Assembly (NCBI GenBank): GCA_964634885.1
Contig: CAZWLN010000052.1
Span: 1 to 32,770, forward strand
Direction of reading: 5' to 3'
Source: DAINRZ01 sp964634885
GTDB taxonomy: Bacteria > Bacteroidota > Ignavibacteria > Kapaibacteriales > UBA2268
DNA length: 32,770 nt
The translations under genes and the position numbers were made by a program. This document shows positions 17,333-25,096 of the stretch, piece after piece (positions within the stretch are counted from its first letter, which is position 1; every line of letters begins with the position of its first letter). Under the pieces are notes generated by a model, which saw only the letters and a program-made list of their open reading frames with translations, was not told the origin of the DNA and made no database searches.

Positions 17333-17393
17333 TTTTGCTTTTTATAATATGTATAATTTATAACTAATGTTTCATTTATAAATTTGGTGATTT

Positions 17394-18086
17394 ATGAAAT
17401 TTAAAGGTGTATTGGCCTTTTCCCTGGCAATAGTATTCGTATTTATCAGCTGCGGTAAAGAAGCCGAGTCAGGTTCCAAAGGAAAAATTGAACTCAAAAC
17501 TTTCAAAGATTCAATTTCCTATGCCATCGGTTACAACCTCGGTGAGAACCTGGGCACAGTTACAAAAGAAAACATTGAGATCGATGTGGATATGATCATG
17601 AAGGGCATCAACAAAGGCCTCAAGTCCGATTCGACAACAATGACAAGAGAACAGTTAAGAAAAGTATTCGAAAGCCTCGGTATGAAAATCTCCGAAAACA
17701 AGAAAACAGAAAATGCTAAATTCCTTGAGGAAAACAAAGGGAAACCCGGCATTAAGACAACTCCCAGCGGCCTTCAGTATGAAGTCATCAAAGAAGGCAG
17801 CGGAGCAAAACCCTTAGCAACAGATACCGTTAAAGTACACTACAAAGGTACTTTGGTTGACGGCAAGGTATTCGACAGCTCCATCGACAGGGGCCAGCCC
17901 GCACAGTTCCCTCTCAACCAGGTAATCAAAGGCTGGACAGAAGGCTTACAGTTAATGACCGTAGGTGCAAAATACAGGTTCTTCATTCCTTACAACCTGG
18001 CATACGGAGAACAGGGCCGTCAGCCCCAGATACCTCCTTTTGCCACTTTGATATTCGAAGTAGAGCTTCTTGAAATAGTGAAATAG
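17394..18086 (+). CDS. lipid-anchored FKBP-type peptidyl-prolyl isomerase
   Basis: The second FKBP of the tandem pair is also 230 residues. It carries a lipobox (FISC, Cys20), so it is a lipoprotein, whereas the first copy has an ordinary signal peptide. The FkpA/Mip-like helical part starts with DSISYAIGYNLGENLG and the FKBP domain with GLQYEVIKEGSG. The domain holds VKVHYKGTLVDGKVFDSS, NQVIKGWTEGLQLM, and the canonical LAYGEQGRQPQIPPFATLIFEVELL, so it looks fully active. A strong terminator follows the stop codon by 15 bases. The two copies probably arose by tandem duplication and then took different locations in the envelope. Confidence 0.95.
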   Translation: MKFKGVLAFSLAIVFVFISCGKEAESGSKGKIELKTFKDSISYAIGYNLGENLGTVTKENIEIDVDMIMKGINKGLKSDSTTMTREQLRKVFESLGMKISENKKTENAKFLEENKGKPGIKTTPSGLQYEVIKEGSGAKPLATDTVKVHYKGTLVDGKVFDSSIDRGQPAQFPLNQVIKGWTEGLQLMTVGAKYRFFIPYNLAYGEQGRQPQIPPFATLIFEVELLEIVK

Positions 18087-18101
18087 GTTATTTTTCAATA
18101 C

Positions 18102-18136
18102 GGGCTGCCTTGTCAATGGGGCAGCCCTTTATTTTT
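18102..18136 (+). terminator. intrinsic terminator after the FKBP pair
   Basis: GGGCTGCC (18102-18109) pairs with GGCAGCCC (18120-18127) around a 10-base loop, followed by TTTATTTTT. This is a good rho-independent terminator on the plus strand. The start codon of the next lipoprotein lies only 14 bases past the stem. Confidence 0.88.
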
Positions 18137-18140
18137 ATGT

Positions 18141-18644
18141 ATGTCAAAGTTCTGTAAATATATCGCCCTGCTCCTGGCCGCAATTCTCGCATCCTGCGGA
18201 GACAACGGTAACGGTCCCGTTGTTGAGTTCAAAGAAATTACTGCCGATGTCGAAGGCTATCTGAGCCTCAGCTATAACTCAGCAGCCGTTGTTACCTCGT
18301 CTGTCGGTAACGGCAGGTATATCGTGAACGGCAGCGGAGAAATGCAAAAAGACAATAAATACCGGTTTCTCATCGCCCTTGTCTATCCCGATTCCAACCT
18401 GACAACCGGTACTTTCCCCGTTACAAATGATCCGTTTAACCAGGACAGCACCATGTCCTTCATCAGGTTCACAATCAAGGGCAGCGATTCTGATGTTGTG
18501 TTCATTGCCGACTCCGGTACTGTTACCATTACGGCAGTCAATTACAGCAAGATCAAAGGGACCTTCGCTTTCACTGCCACCGAAGAAGGCGGCAGCAGAA
18601 AAATTGCCGTCAAGAACGGCGTTCTCGATATTTTAAATTACTAA
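18141..18644 (+). CDS. small lipoprotein, family member A
   Basis: A 167-residue lipoprotein with a clear signal sequence and lipobox LASC (Cys19). The mature part is beta-rich. Its last 50 residues share a pattern with the lipoproteins at 27448 and 28253: SG(T/S)-x-T near the start, then K-x-KG-x-F-x-F, and I-x-V-x-x-G near the end (here SGTVTI, KIKGTFAF, IAVKNG). I know no function; the arrangement recalls the small Bacteroidota lipoproteins grouped under DUF6252-like names, which is only a suggestion. The start is fixed by the signal peptide, yet no ribosome binding site precedes it because the leader is the terminator stem and T tract of the previous gene. Confidence 0.85.
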   Translation: MSKFCKYIALLLAAILASCGDNGNGPVVEFKEITADVEGYLSLSYNSAAVVTSSVGNGRYIVNGSGEMQKDNKYRFLIALVYPDSNLTTGTFPVTNDPFNQDSTMSFIRFTIKGSDSDVVFIADSGTVTITAVNYSKIKGTFAFTATEEGGSRKIAVKNGVLDILNY

Positions 18645-18728
18645 TCTCCCCCGTTTCAAATTAAAATCCGGGTTATTCCGTCTGCACTTCTCAATAAGTA
18701 TTATTCATTGTAGATAGTAACTTTAGAG

Positions 18729-20885
18729 ATGAGGTTTTCAACAAGAATACTAATACTGTGCGGGTCAGCATTGCTCTTGACTGCCTGTCACACCTGGGAT
18801 AACTTTACAACCTACTTCAATACATATTATAATATGCAGAAGTTGATTAAAGAAGCCGAGGAAGAGTTCGAGTTCCAGACGGAAGACAGGCGGATTGAAC
18901 CAAGAGTGTTCATCCCCGAGCCGGATGTCTTCGACCCGGAAAGGTCCAAGACAGGTGTCCCCGGATTCCTTGTTGAGTTCATTGTTGACAGTAAAATGCT
19001 CCAGCCTGTCAAAATCAAACTTGATTCTGTCGAGATCAAAGGTTCGAAGATACTTGCCCAACACCAGGAAAGCGACTACATCCAGGGTACCCTGTACCTG
19101 ATGGCCCTGGCTTACTTCTACAGAAACGAATGGGTACCGTCGGAGATCAAATGCGGCGAACTGGTTGACCGGTTTCCCGACGGAGAATTTGCCCCCGACG
19201 CTCTGATACTTAACGCCAAGGCGCTGCTGATTGAAAGGAAATTTGCAGCCGGGAAGCTCCTGCTGTCCCGTACCGTCGATATTGCCTGGCAATTGAAACG
19301 CTACGACATACTGTCCGAAGCCTTCAGGCTCGAAGCCGAACTGGCAATATACGAAAAGGACATGGACGGCGCACTGAGGCCTTACAAACAGGCAATTGCC
19401 CAGGCTGACGACGAACTGCAGAAAGCCAAATGGCAGACTGACCTCGCCGCCCTGCTGTACAGACTGGGATGGTTCGAAAAAGCCGAAAAGGAATTTGCTC
19501 TCGTTCACAATTACCATCCCGATTATATGGCTGCCTTTGAAGCAGACCTCTACCGCGCTAACTCCCTGGCAAGGATCAATCGGACCAAAGAAGCCGAAGA
19601 CATACTCGACGACCTCGAAAACGACGGCAACAACGAAGAGTGGCTCGGCTATACCTACGCCTCGCGAATGAATATACTCAGGATCGGCGGCAAGCTGTAC
19701 GAATCGGGAAAAGAAGAGAAATACGCCGATTCGGCCTATATGAACCACGAAGCCATCCTCGCTGTTTACTTCGAACGGGGCATGGAACTGTACAAAAACC
19801 ACGACTATTACAACGCCAAGAAATATTTTGCCAAAGCACGCAACATTAAAACAGATTTCACTAAAACTGCCAAGAAAATGTACAGCCTCCTCGACCAGTG
19901 GAACCTGAAGAGGAACGAAACTCTACCGCTGCTGCTGGATATTTCCAAAGGCAAGGTACTGAACGATACGGTCAAGGGCAAACTCGCTCTTGGCTTGTTC
20001 GAACTGGGAAGAATTCACTCACAGCTCGGCAATGCCGACTCTTCATACAATTACTACCGGCTGGCTTCAGACATTTCACCCTTGCATGACCAGAACACCG
20101 CAAGGTATCTCTACGTATGGGGCTATTCGCTCATGGATGTACAGCCGGACCTCGCAGACTCCATCTTCGAGGAGTTGGCCACCCGCTACCCCATCACCGA
20201 ATACGGCATCGACGCCCGAAAGATACAGGGGTACACCGTCAACTATATCACAGACACTGCCGCCCATTTCTATCACGCAGGGTCGCAGATGAGGCAGAAC
20301 AAGCAATATGACTCCGCTGCCAAGCTGCTTTTCAAGGTTTACAGGAAATACCCCGGCACGGACTATGCGCCCCATTCCCTTTACACTCTGGGATGGATGT
20401 TCGAAAAAGACCTGAAAATGATCGACTCGGCGCTCTATTTCTACCAGTTGTTGCTCACGGAATACCCCATGTCACCCTGGGCCAGGGACATCAAACTCAG
20501 TGTGGAGTACCTGCTGGCCATCAGGAGCGGACAACCCCTGCCCGATTCCCTCAAAGACAGGCCACGGCGCGTCGTTGCCGAACCGCCGCCGATTGACCCC
20601 TCAAAGCTCATTCAGGAAGCGCCCGTTAAAGAAAAGAAGAAAGGCTCCGGCGACATATTCGATATGTTCGACGACCCCGGTGAATACCTGAAAAACCTCG
20701 AACCCGGAAAATTGCTCGAAGGAACGACAAAGAGCATAGAAGACACCAAGAAAAAACTTCTCGACCCCGGTACTTACGTACCCGACGTCAAACTGCCTAA
20801 GGATTTGTTCGACGACCTTAAAAAAAGCAGCGATTCGACAGGAACCGGTTCCGACACCACGAAAAGCAATAAAAAGGCCGACTGA
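18729..20885 (+). CDS. TPR lipoprotein, PorW/SprE-like
   Basis: The 718-residue protein has a signal sequence with lipobox LTAC (Cys20), then a stretch with the NTYYNMQKLIKEAEEEF pattern that resembles the start of PorW/SprE, a lipoprotein linked to the type IX secretion system and gliding. Residues about 110-540 are tetratricopeptide-type helical repeats (for example RLGWFEKAEKEFALV, LGRIHSQLGNADSSYNYY, AAKLLFKVYRKYPGTDYA, ALYFYQLLLTEYP). The C-terminal 160 residues are Lys/Asp/Pro-rich and probably disordered. Presence of a T9SS cargo at the left end of the window agrees with a PorW-like role. The TPR lipoprotein call is firm; the link to T9SS is inferred from the N-terminal pattern. Confidence 0.8.
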   Translation: MRFSTRILILCGSALLLTACHTWDNFTTYFNTYYNMQKLIKEAEEEFEFQTEDRRIEPRVFIPEPDVFDPERSKTGVPGFLVEFIVDSKMLQPVKIKLDSVEIKGSKILAQHQESDYIQGTLYLMALAYFYRNEWVPSEIKCGELVDRFPDGEFAPDALILNAKALLIERKFAAGKLLLSRTVDIAWQLKRYDILSEAFRLEAELAIYEKDMDGALRPYKQAIAQADDELQKAKWQTDLAALLYRLGWFEKAEKEFALVHNYHPDYMAAFEADLYRANSLARINRTKEAEDILDDLENDGNNEEWLGYTYASRMNILRIGGKLYESGKEEKYADSAYMNHEAILAVYFERGMELYKNHDYYNAKKYFAKARNIKTDFTKTAKKMYSLLDQWNLKRNETLPLLLDISKGKVLNDTVKGKLALGLFELGRIHSQLGNADSSYNYYRLASDISPLHDQNTARYLYVWGYSLMDVQPDLADSIFEELATRYPITEYGIDARKIQGYTVNYITDTAAHFYHAGSQMRQNKQYDSAAKLLFKVYRKYPGTDYAPHSLYTLGWMFEKDLKMIDSALYFYQLLLTEYPMSPWARDIKLSVEYLLAIRSGQPLPDSLKDRPRRVVAEPPPIDPSKLIQEAPVKEKKKGSGDIFDMFDDPGEYLKNLEPGKLLEGTTKSIEDTKKKLLDPGTYVPDVKLPKDLFDDLKKSSDSTGTGSDTTKSNKKAD

Positions 20886-21067
20886 TTCCCTTCGTCATAT
20901 TCTGCTTTAAGTAACACAATACGAAGGACATAGGCTTTCGGACATGGTACTGCGTATCGTGTTTAACACTTCATCCACCTGTTGTACCGGCTGAACCCAC
21001 TTCTTGGCATAGTTTATGATAGTTTGTATTAGAAATGTTAAAATATTATTGGATTTACGGGTATTGT

Positions 21068-21526
21068 ATGACATTGAACTATAACTACACGACAAGAGAC
21101 GGAGTGGATCAGTCAAACAGCATATTTTTCAGGTCCGGCACATTGCAGGACAGGCACTCTTTCAGGAACTCACCGAATATACTGTCAAAGTACGCTTTCA
21201 CCTTTTCGGAAGGCAGGCTCGACCTTAACGAACACTTAGTTAAGAACCCGTCAGGCACATTCCTGATCAGGGTTACCGGCGACTCGATGATCAACGCAGG
21301 CATCAGTTCCGGCAGCATACTCGTCGTTGACAGGAACAACAAAGCGTCCAACAACAAGATCGTCGTTGCTTCTGTTAATGATGAATTGGTTGTTAAAAGG
21401 CTCAGGGTCACTTCCGAGTCGGTATCATTGGTACCGGAGAACGACAAATACCAGCCTCTGGTTGTCAGCAAGGATGATAAATTTGATATCTGGGGCGTAG
21501 TAACATCAGTCATTCGCACCCTTTAA
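21068..21526 (+). CDS. UmuD-like S24 family protease, orphan
   Basis: The C-terminal two thirds match UmuD closely: GRLDLNEHLVKNPSGTFLIR, the nucleophile in GDSMI (Ser73), and the general base in VVKRL (Lys110), exactly 37 residues apart as in E. coli UmuD (Ser60 and Lys97). In E. coli, RecA-stimulated self-cleavage at Cys24-Gly25 gives the active subunit of DNA polymerase V. By alignment that bond falls at Asn37-Ile38 here; there is no Cys-Gly or Ala-Gly and no FPSPA motif in the region. No umuC, imuB or dnaE2 gene lies in the window. The ATG at 21068 (152 residues) already adds 13 residues compared with E. coli; the ATG at 21035 is possible. No clear ribosome binding site. Confidence 0.85.
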   Translation: MTLNYNYTTRDGVDQSNSIFFRSGTLQDRHSFRNSPNILSKYAFTFSEGRLDLNEHLVKNPSGTFLIRVTGDSMINAGISSGSILVVDRNNKASNNKIVVASVNDELVVKRLRVTSESVSLVPENDKYQPLVVSKDDKFDIWGVVTSVIRTL

Positions 21527-21592
21527 CCCGGATAATGCGTTAGAAGTTGTAAATATCACATATATAATTGATATATAACAATTTACAGTTTT

Positions 21593-21629
21593 CCCCTCCT
21601 TGGATAAGGAGGGGCCAGGGGTGGTTGGA
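21593..21629. repeat. dispersed hairpin repeat, copy 1
   Basis: A perfect inverted repeat CCCCTCCTT-GGAT-AAGGAGGGG (21593-21614) is followed by CCAGGGGTGGTTGGAT. The same unit, stem plus the GGGG-GGTT-GAT flank, recurs at 32715-32755. The similarity beyond the stem shows it is a repeat family and not two chance hairpins. It also lies just past the umuD-like gene and could fold in its transcript. Confidence 0.75.
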
Positions 21630-21888
21630 TATTCCGTGTTTTGGGTTATCTAATGCACAATCCGGGTTTTAAATTTATCTGTCCGGTGTGATCCGGACAA
21701 AAGAACACCTGGCCCCTTGTACCTTCGGACCTGGTTTGAAACGCAGCCGCAATGATTGAGGTTGCCACGGCGAGCAGTTGAGAGCTGTTGAAACGTCCTT
21801 ATGCCAGATAAAAATAAGAAAGCGCCCCCTCTGGGGCGCTTTTATTGTATTCAATGCGGTCAAACCGCCATGTAATGTACGATTAGTA
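21630..21888. other. spacer between convergent genes
   Basis: No gene is seen. The stretch holds a 7-bp inverted repeat (TGTCCGG 21680-21686 with CCGGACA 21693-21699) without a T tract, a mixed-composition segment to about 21800 that I cannot assign, and the two-way terminator at 21820-21841. Confidence 0.4.
21815..21845 (-). terminator. terminator of the secreted protein gene, two-way
   Basis: AAGCGCCCC (21820-21828) and GGGGCGCTT (21833-21841) form a 9-bp stem with a 4-base loop. T-rich tracts follow on both strands (TTTCTTATTTTTA on minus, TTTTATTG on plus). It lies 48 bases beyond the stop of the minus-strand gene and could also stop transcripts from the UmuD-like gene. Confidence 0.88.
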
Positions 21889-22749
21889 TTATGGTTGTAA
21901 GTGCAGTGAGAAGGCGCTGGGATCCGGATGGTTGCCGCCGGCAGGATAATACCAGTTGGGAACATTCTTGAATGTCAGGTAGTCAACTTCTACGTAAACC
22001 GGGAAAGTATAGAAACCTTCGACTGCATCGGGTGAAGCCCAAACTGTACCGGGTGTCAGTACGAACAAGCCTTCGCCCTGGCAAGCGTTGCTGCCGCAGC
22101 AATTATCGCACCTGTTCCAGAATTTCTTGATTTTCATATTATTTTCCCAATAATCTTGTGACTGGGGGTCAACACCATGGCCGCCGCCATATATGTCACC
22201 GAGCTTGGGGCCGTTTACAAAGCCGTCAAACTGGCCCATTACACCGCTGAGTGTGAAATGGTCTGCTGTAAACTGCTGTGCATTGATGGGTGTCGTGTGG
22301 CCAGCGGAGATATATTTCCAGGTGCTGCCGGTGATGAATACGTTGTTTGTCGGGTAATCATTGGTAAGGCCTTCGTAGTTTGAGTATGCTACGTTGTTGT
22401 CGCTGTTGGGCTGTGTGCCAAATCTTGCAGTAGCTTCGAAAGGCCAGCCGTTGCCGCCTTTAACTTTGAACTGCATGTCGTATGATTGACCGAGGTCTTT
22501 GGCTCCGTCGGGGTTCAACCAGCCGAGGTAAATGTTGCCGGTGATGTTGGTGATGTCGATCTCGCAAATAACGAATATCTTGTATTCGCCAACTGCATAG
22601 TCAAATGAAAAGTCATTTGTTTCTGTGTAACCGTTGGTTACGTTGTTGTCCGGGTTCCAGGGGCCGGTTGAGTTGGCGACCGGTTCGGCAGCCATAATGA
22701 ATGTAGTCGAGAGAACTACGGCAAAGATAAGTGCGAAGAATTTCTTCAT
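21889..22749 (-). CDS. secreted protein of unknown function with a cysteine cluster
   Basis: A 286-residue protein with a classical signal peptide (MKKFFALIFAVVLSTTFIMAA) and no T9SS sorting domain or lipobox. The mature part is rich in Asn, Gly and aromatic residues and looks like beta structure (DFSFDYAVGEYKIFVICEID, GNIYLGWLNPDG). Near residue 215-225 lies the cluster RCDNCCGSNACQGEG, with four cysteines that could hold disulfides or a metal. I do not recognise the family. The ribosome binding site is strong (AGGAG, 7 bases before the ATG) and a strong terminator follows, so high expression is plausible. It is 59 bases downstream of a stand-alone receiver gene on the same strand; no promoter was found between them. 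Confidence 0.85.
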   Translation of the reverse strand: MKKFFALIFAVVLSTTFIMAAEPVANSTGPWNPDNNVTNGYTETNDFSFDYAVGEYKIFVICEIDITNITGNIYLGWLNPDGAKDLGQSYDMQFKVKGGNGWPFEATARFGTQPNSDNNVAYSNYEGLTNDYPTNNVFITGSTWKYISAGHTTPINAQQFTADHFTLSGVMGQFDGFVNGPKLGDIYGGGHGVDPQSQDYWENNMKIKKFWNRCDNCCGSNACQGEGLFVLTPGTVWASPDAVEGFYTFPVYVEVDYLTFKNVPNWYYPAGGNHPDPSAFSLHLQP

Positions 22750-22808
22750 GATAAACTCCTAAAAAAATTAATAAAACAACCAAAAAAAAATGAGAACAAT
22801 TAAATCAA

Positions 22809-23249
22809 TTAATTAACTTCTAACCTGCTTTTAATAGCTGCAGCTAATCGGAGCGTGTTATTATCAAAATAATTCTTACCTTCGGAAACCGTACGGATCC
22901 CTTCCAGTATCTCATTCAAACCGGCTCTCTTTGTCATATAGCCGGTTGCGCCAAGATTGAAAGATTGTTTTACAAAATCTTCTTCAGTGTGTGCCGACAA
23001 AACTAAAACCTTCGTTCTGCTCTGCGATGCCATGTGTCCCATTATCTCGAATCCGCTCATGTTGGGCAGGTCAAGATCGAGGAGTAAAACATCGATGTCA
23101 TTTTTATTGACTGCTTCGACTACGTCTTTGCCGTTGCTGATGATGTCAACGATTCTTATGTTGTTCTGTTTCCCGAGTACCGACTTCAAAAACCTGGCTG
23201 TCATTCGGTTGTTCTCTGCAATCAATATGTTCAATTTATCTTTTGTCAT
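22809..23249 (-). CDS. stand-alone receiver-domain response regulator
   Basis: The 146-residue product is a receiver domain similar to the N-terminal half of NarL/LuxR-type regulators but with no DNA-binding domain. The phosphoacceptor is Asp58 (LLLDLDLPNMSG), with Ser85 (VLVLSAHTE) and Lys107 (YMTKRAG) completing the switch. The usual acidic pair is Glu12-Asn13 (LIAENNR), so one Mg-binding acid is replaced by Asn. I start at 23249 (MTKDKLNILI), where the receiver fold begins; in-frame ATGs upstream add a charged stretch unlike the family. It may relay phosphate from a kinase such as the one at 13432, or control the secreted protein gene behind it; both are guesses. Confidence 0.88.
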   Translation of the reverse strand: MTKDKLNILIAENNRMTARFLKSVLGKQNNIRIVDIISNGKDVVEAVNKNDIDVLLLDLDLPNMSGFEIMGHMASQSRTKVLVLSAHTEEDFVKQSFNLGATGYMTKRAGLNEILEGIRTVSEGKNYFDNNTLRLAAAIKSRLEVN

Positions 23250-23381
23250 TCTATAAACTTCTTTTTTGTATTTTAACTCAGAGTTCATTAATTCAATCAT
23301 TCAATTTTTTTCAAAACCAAATTTATTTTTTCAAATTCTATCAAAAAACCTGATGCAAATTTAATACATAAAAGTGGCGTT

Positions 23382-23563
23382 GTAAATCCCGTAAAATCGG
23401 CAATTTAGCAAAATACCAAGCTTAAGCTATATAGTATAGGCAAAATGATTAGTCAGGTTTTGGTATCGCCCTGTAAGCGCTTTCACTGATTGGTATTTAC
23501 GGGAATTCACGGGTCATCCCTTACACCTGTTTTCCCGTAGAATGATTAAGTGTTTTTTGGTAT
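23382..23563. repeat. imperfect inverted repeat with TTGGTAT motifs in a gene-free spacer
   Basis: The spacer 23250-23638 contains no gene. GTAAATCCCGTAAAAT (23382 on) is nearly the reverse complement of ATTTACGGGAATTCAC (23495 on). The heptamer TTGGTAT occurs at 23460, 23490 and 23557 on the plus strand and at 23413-23419 on the minus strand. This could be a regulatory region for the receiver gene or a mobile-element remnant. Confidence 0.4.
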
Positions 23564-23638
23564 AGCCGTCATGTGGCCGGGTTTTGATAAAGACGACGTA
23601 GAGCGGTTAAGAAGTATTTTTAATTCTGTCGTAAATAT

Positions 23639-23683
23639 ATAAAAAACAACCGGTTATGTTACTGTCTTTTTAACACAACCGGT
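23639..23683 (-). terminator. terminator of the TPR lipoprotein gene
   Basis: ACCGGTTATGTT (23649-23660) pairs with AACACAACCGGT (23672-23683), 12 bp with one mismatch. On the minus strand the stem is followed by GTTTTTTATATA. It lies 49 bases after the stop codon at 23732. Confidence 0.85.
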
Positions 23684-23731
23684 CCGACAAAATTTGAATA
23701 TTTCCGGGGAAAATCTATCCCTGTTTCCAGC

Positions 23732-25075
23732 CTAATTATTAATTTTAAGCGATTTCATTGCTCTCTCAAAGATCTGGCTGTAATAGCCGAATTGTTCTGC
23801 CGGAGAAGTGAAATAGCCAAAGAAGATGCGGTCGTGCTTCGACAGCATTAACTCATAGGACTGGGAGACAGGATCGTCCGAAGTAATCTGGAACCTGGAC
23901 TTGTTGTAAGAGCCGGCGTAATCGCCGCTTTTGGCAGTCTTTTTCATCTCGAGAAAATACTGATTGTAGGAATTGAAATTAAGCATCAGGCTGTTTTCGA
24001 ACATTCCGAGAATCTGGCCCATATCGCTGGTGCCCGACTGTTTAATCACGTTTTTATTGAGTGAAAGCCTGGCGCCGACATGGAGATAATCGTCGATATA
24101 AGTAATTTTCTCTTTTGAAATTGAGATTGTAGTTTCGTTTTCATTGACATTAGTAACGACATGCCAGCCTTTGGGCAGTTCGATGGTAAATTCTTTGTTG
24201 GGAGCAGTGTAGGTTGCAAATTCCAGTTTCTCGATGGGAACCAACACTTCCGGCTTTTTCATATCATTGATCTGCTGCAGGAGCTTCCTGTCCGCTTCGG
24301 CTTTTTCCTTGTTGCCCAGTTTGTCCCAGGCGACAGCACGGTTGTTTACAACTTCTGCATTGCCCGGAGCCAGATTGAGGGAGGCAGTATAGTCGCCGAC
24401 AGCTTTTTCCATCATCCCGAGCCGGAAATAGCAATTGCCCCTGAGCTGGAACAGTAAGGGATGGGAAAAGCCTTTGGCAGTAGCCTTGTTAAACTCCTTA
24501 AGCGAATTGCCGTAATCTGAGGTTTTATAGAGCAGTATTCCTTTCTGGTATGCAATAGACGGATTGCCCGGATCGAGCGATTCGGCTTTGTTCAGGTCTG
24601 CCGAAGCCATGTCAAAGCGGCGCATATCGATGTAGGTAATACCTCTGTTAAGGTATGCAATCGAAAAATTGTTGTCCAGTTCGATAGCCTTGTTATAATC
24701 AACAATTGCATAGTCGTTCATCCCAAGGTCGTTGAAAGCCAGCCCCATGCTGTTGTAAACATCGGCGTTCGTAGAGTCTGTCAGGAGGATACGCGAATAG
24801 TCCTGGACGGCAAGTTTGGGCCTGCCTGTGCTAAGGTAAACCATGCCCCTGTTGTACAGGGCTTCGATTGCCAGGCTGTCCCCGGCGATTACTTCCGAGA
24901 ACATTTTCTCGGCTTCGAAGTAATTACCTGCCTTCATATACGAGTTACCCTTGTCCATATATGATTGCAATTCGGGGGACAACACATGTTTGCCGGGGTC
25001 AGAACCACAGGACACAAGTTGAACGAACATCATCAAGAATAATACAGCCAGAGGCCTGATGCTACAATATCTCAT
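23732..25075 (-). CDS. TPR-repeat lipoprotein
   Basis: The 447-residue protein has a signal sequence with lipobox LVSC (Cys23). Residues about 38-265 form roughly seven TPR units (for example ALYNRGMVYLSTGRPKLAVQDY, IAYLNRGITYIDMRRFDMASAD). The C-terminal 170 residues form a separate globular domain (EFTIELPKGWHVV, YDDYLHVGARLSL-like strands), similar in layout to the PsbP-like or DcrB-like domains that follow the pattern F-x-I-x-x-P-x-x-W; this is a tentative comparison. It starts 21 bases after tex on the same strand and its own terminator follows, so the two genes probably form an operon. It is probably anchored in the envelope; the partner is unknown. Confidence 0.85.
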   Translation of the reverse strand: MRYCSIRPLAVLFLMMFVQLVSCGSDPGKHVLSPELQSYMDKGNSYMKAGNYFEAEKMFSEVIAGDSLAIEALYNRGMVYLSTGRPKLAVQDYSRILLTDSTNADVYNSMGLAFNDLGMNDYAIVDYNKAIELDNNFSIAYLNRGITYIDMRRFDMASADLNKAESLDPGNPSIAYQKGILLYKTSDYGNSLKEFNKATAKGFSHPLLFQLRGNCYFRLGMMEKAVGDYTASLNLAPGNAEVVNNRAVAWDKLGNKEKAEADRKLLQQINDMKKPEVLVPIEKLEFATYTAPNKEFTIELPKGWHVVTNVNENETTISISKEKITYIDDYLHVGARLSLNKNVIKQSGTSDMGQILGMFENSLMLNFNSYNQYFLEMKKTAKSGDYAGSYNKSRFQITSDDPVSQSYELMLSKHDRIFFGYFTSPAEQFGYYSQIFERAMKSLKINN

Positions 25076-25096
25076 AATACAACCTTATCAATTGTT

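Noticed and set aside
17379..17386. TAAATTTG as a promoter for the second FKBP gene
   Set aside because: It fits TAnnTTTG but would place the transcription start at the ATG itself, and no TTTG lies at the right distance.
18765..19802. 345-codon minus-strand frame opposite the TPR lipoprotein
   Set aside because: The opposite strand has a signal peptide, lipobox and TPR pattern; the antisense frame has low-complexity Phe/Val-rich sequence typical of a shadow.
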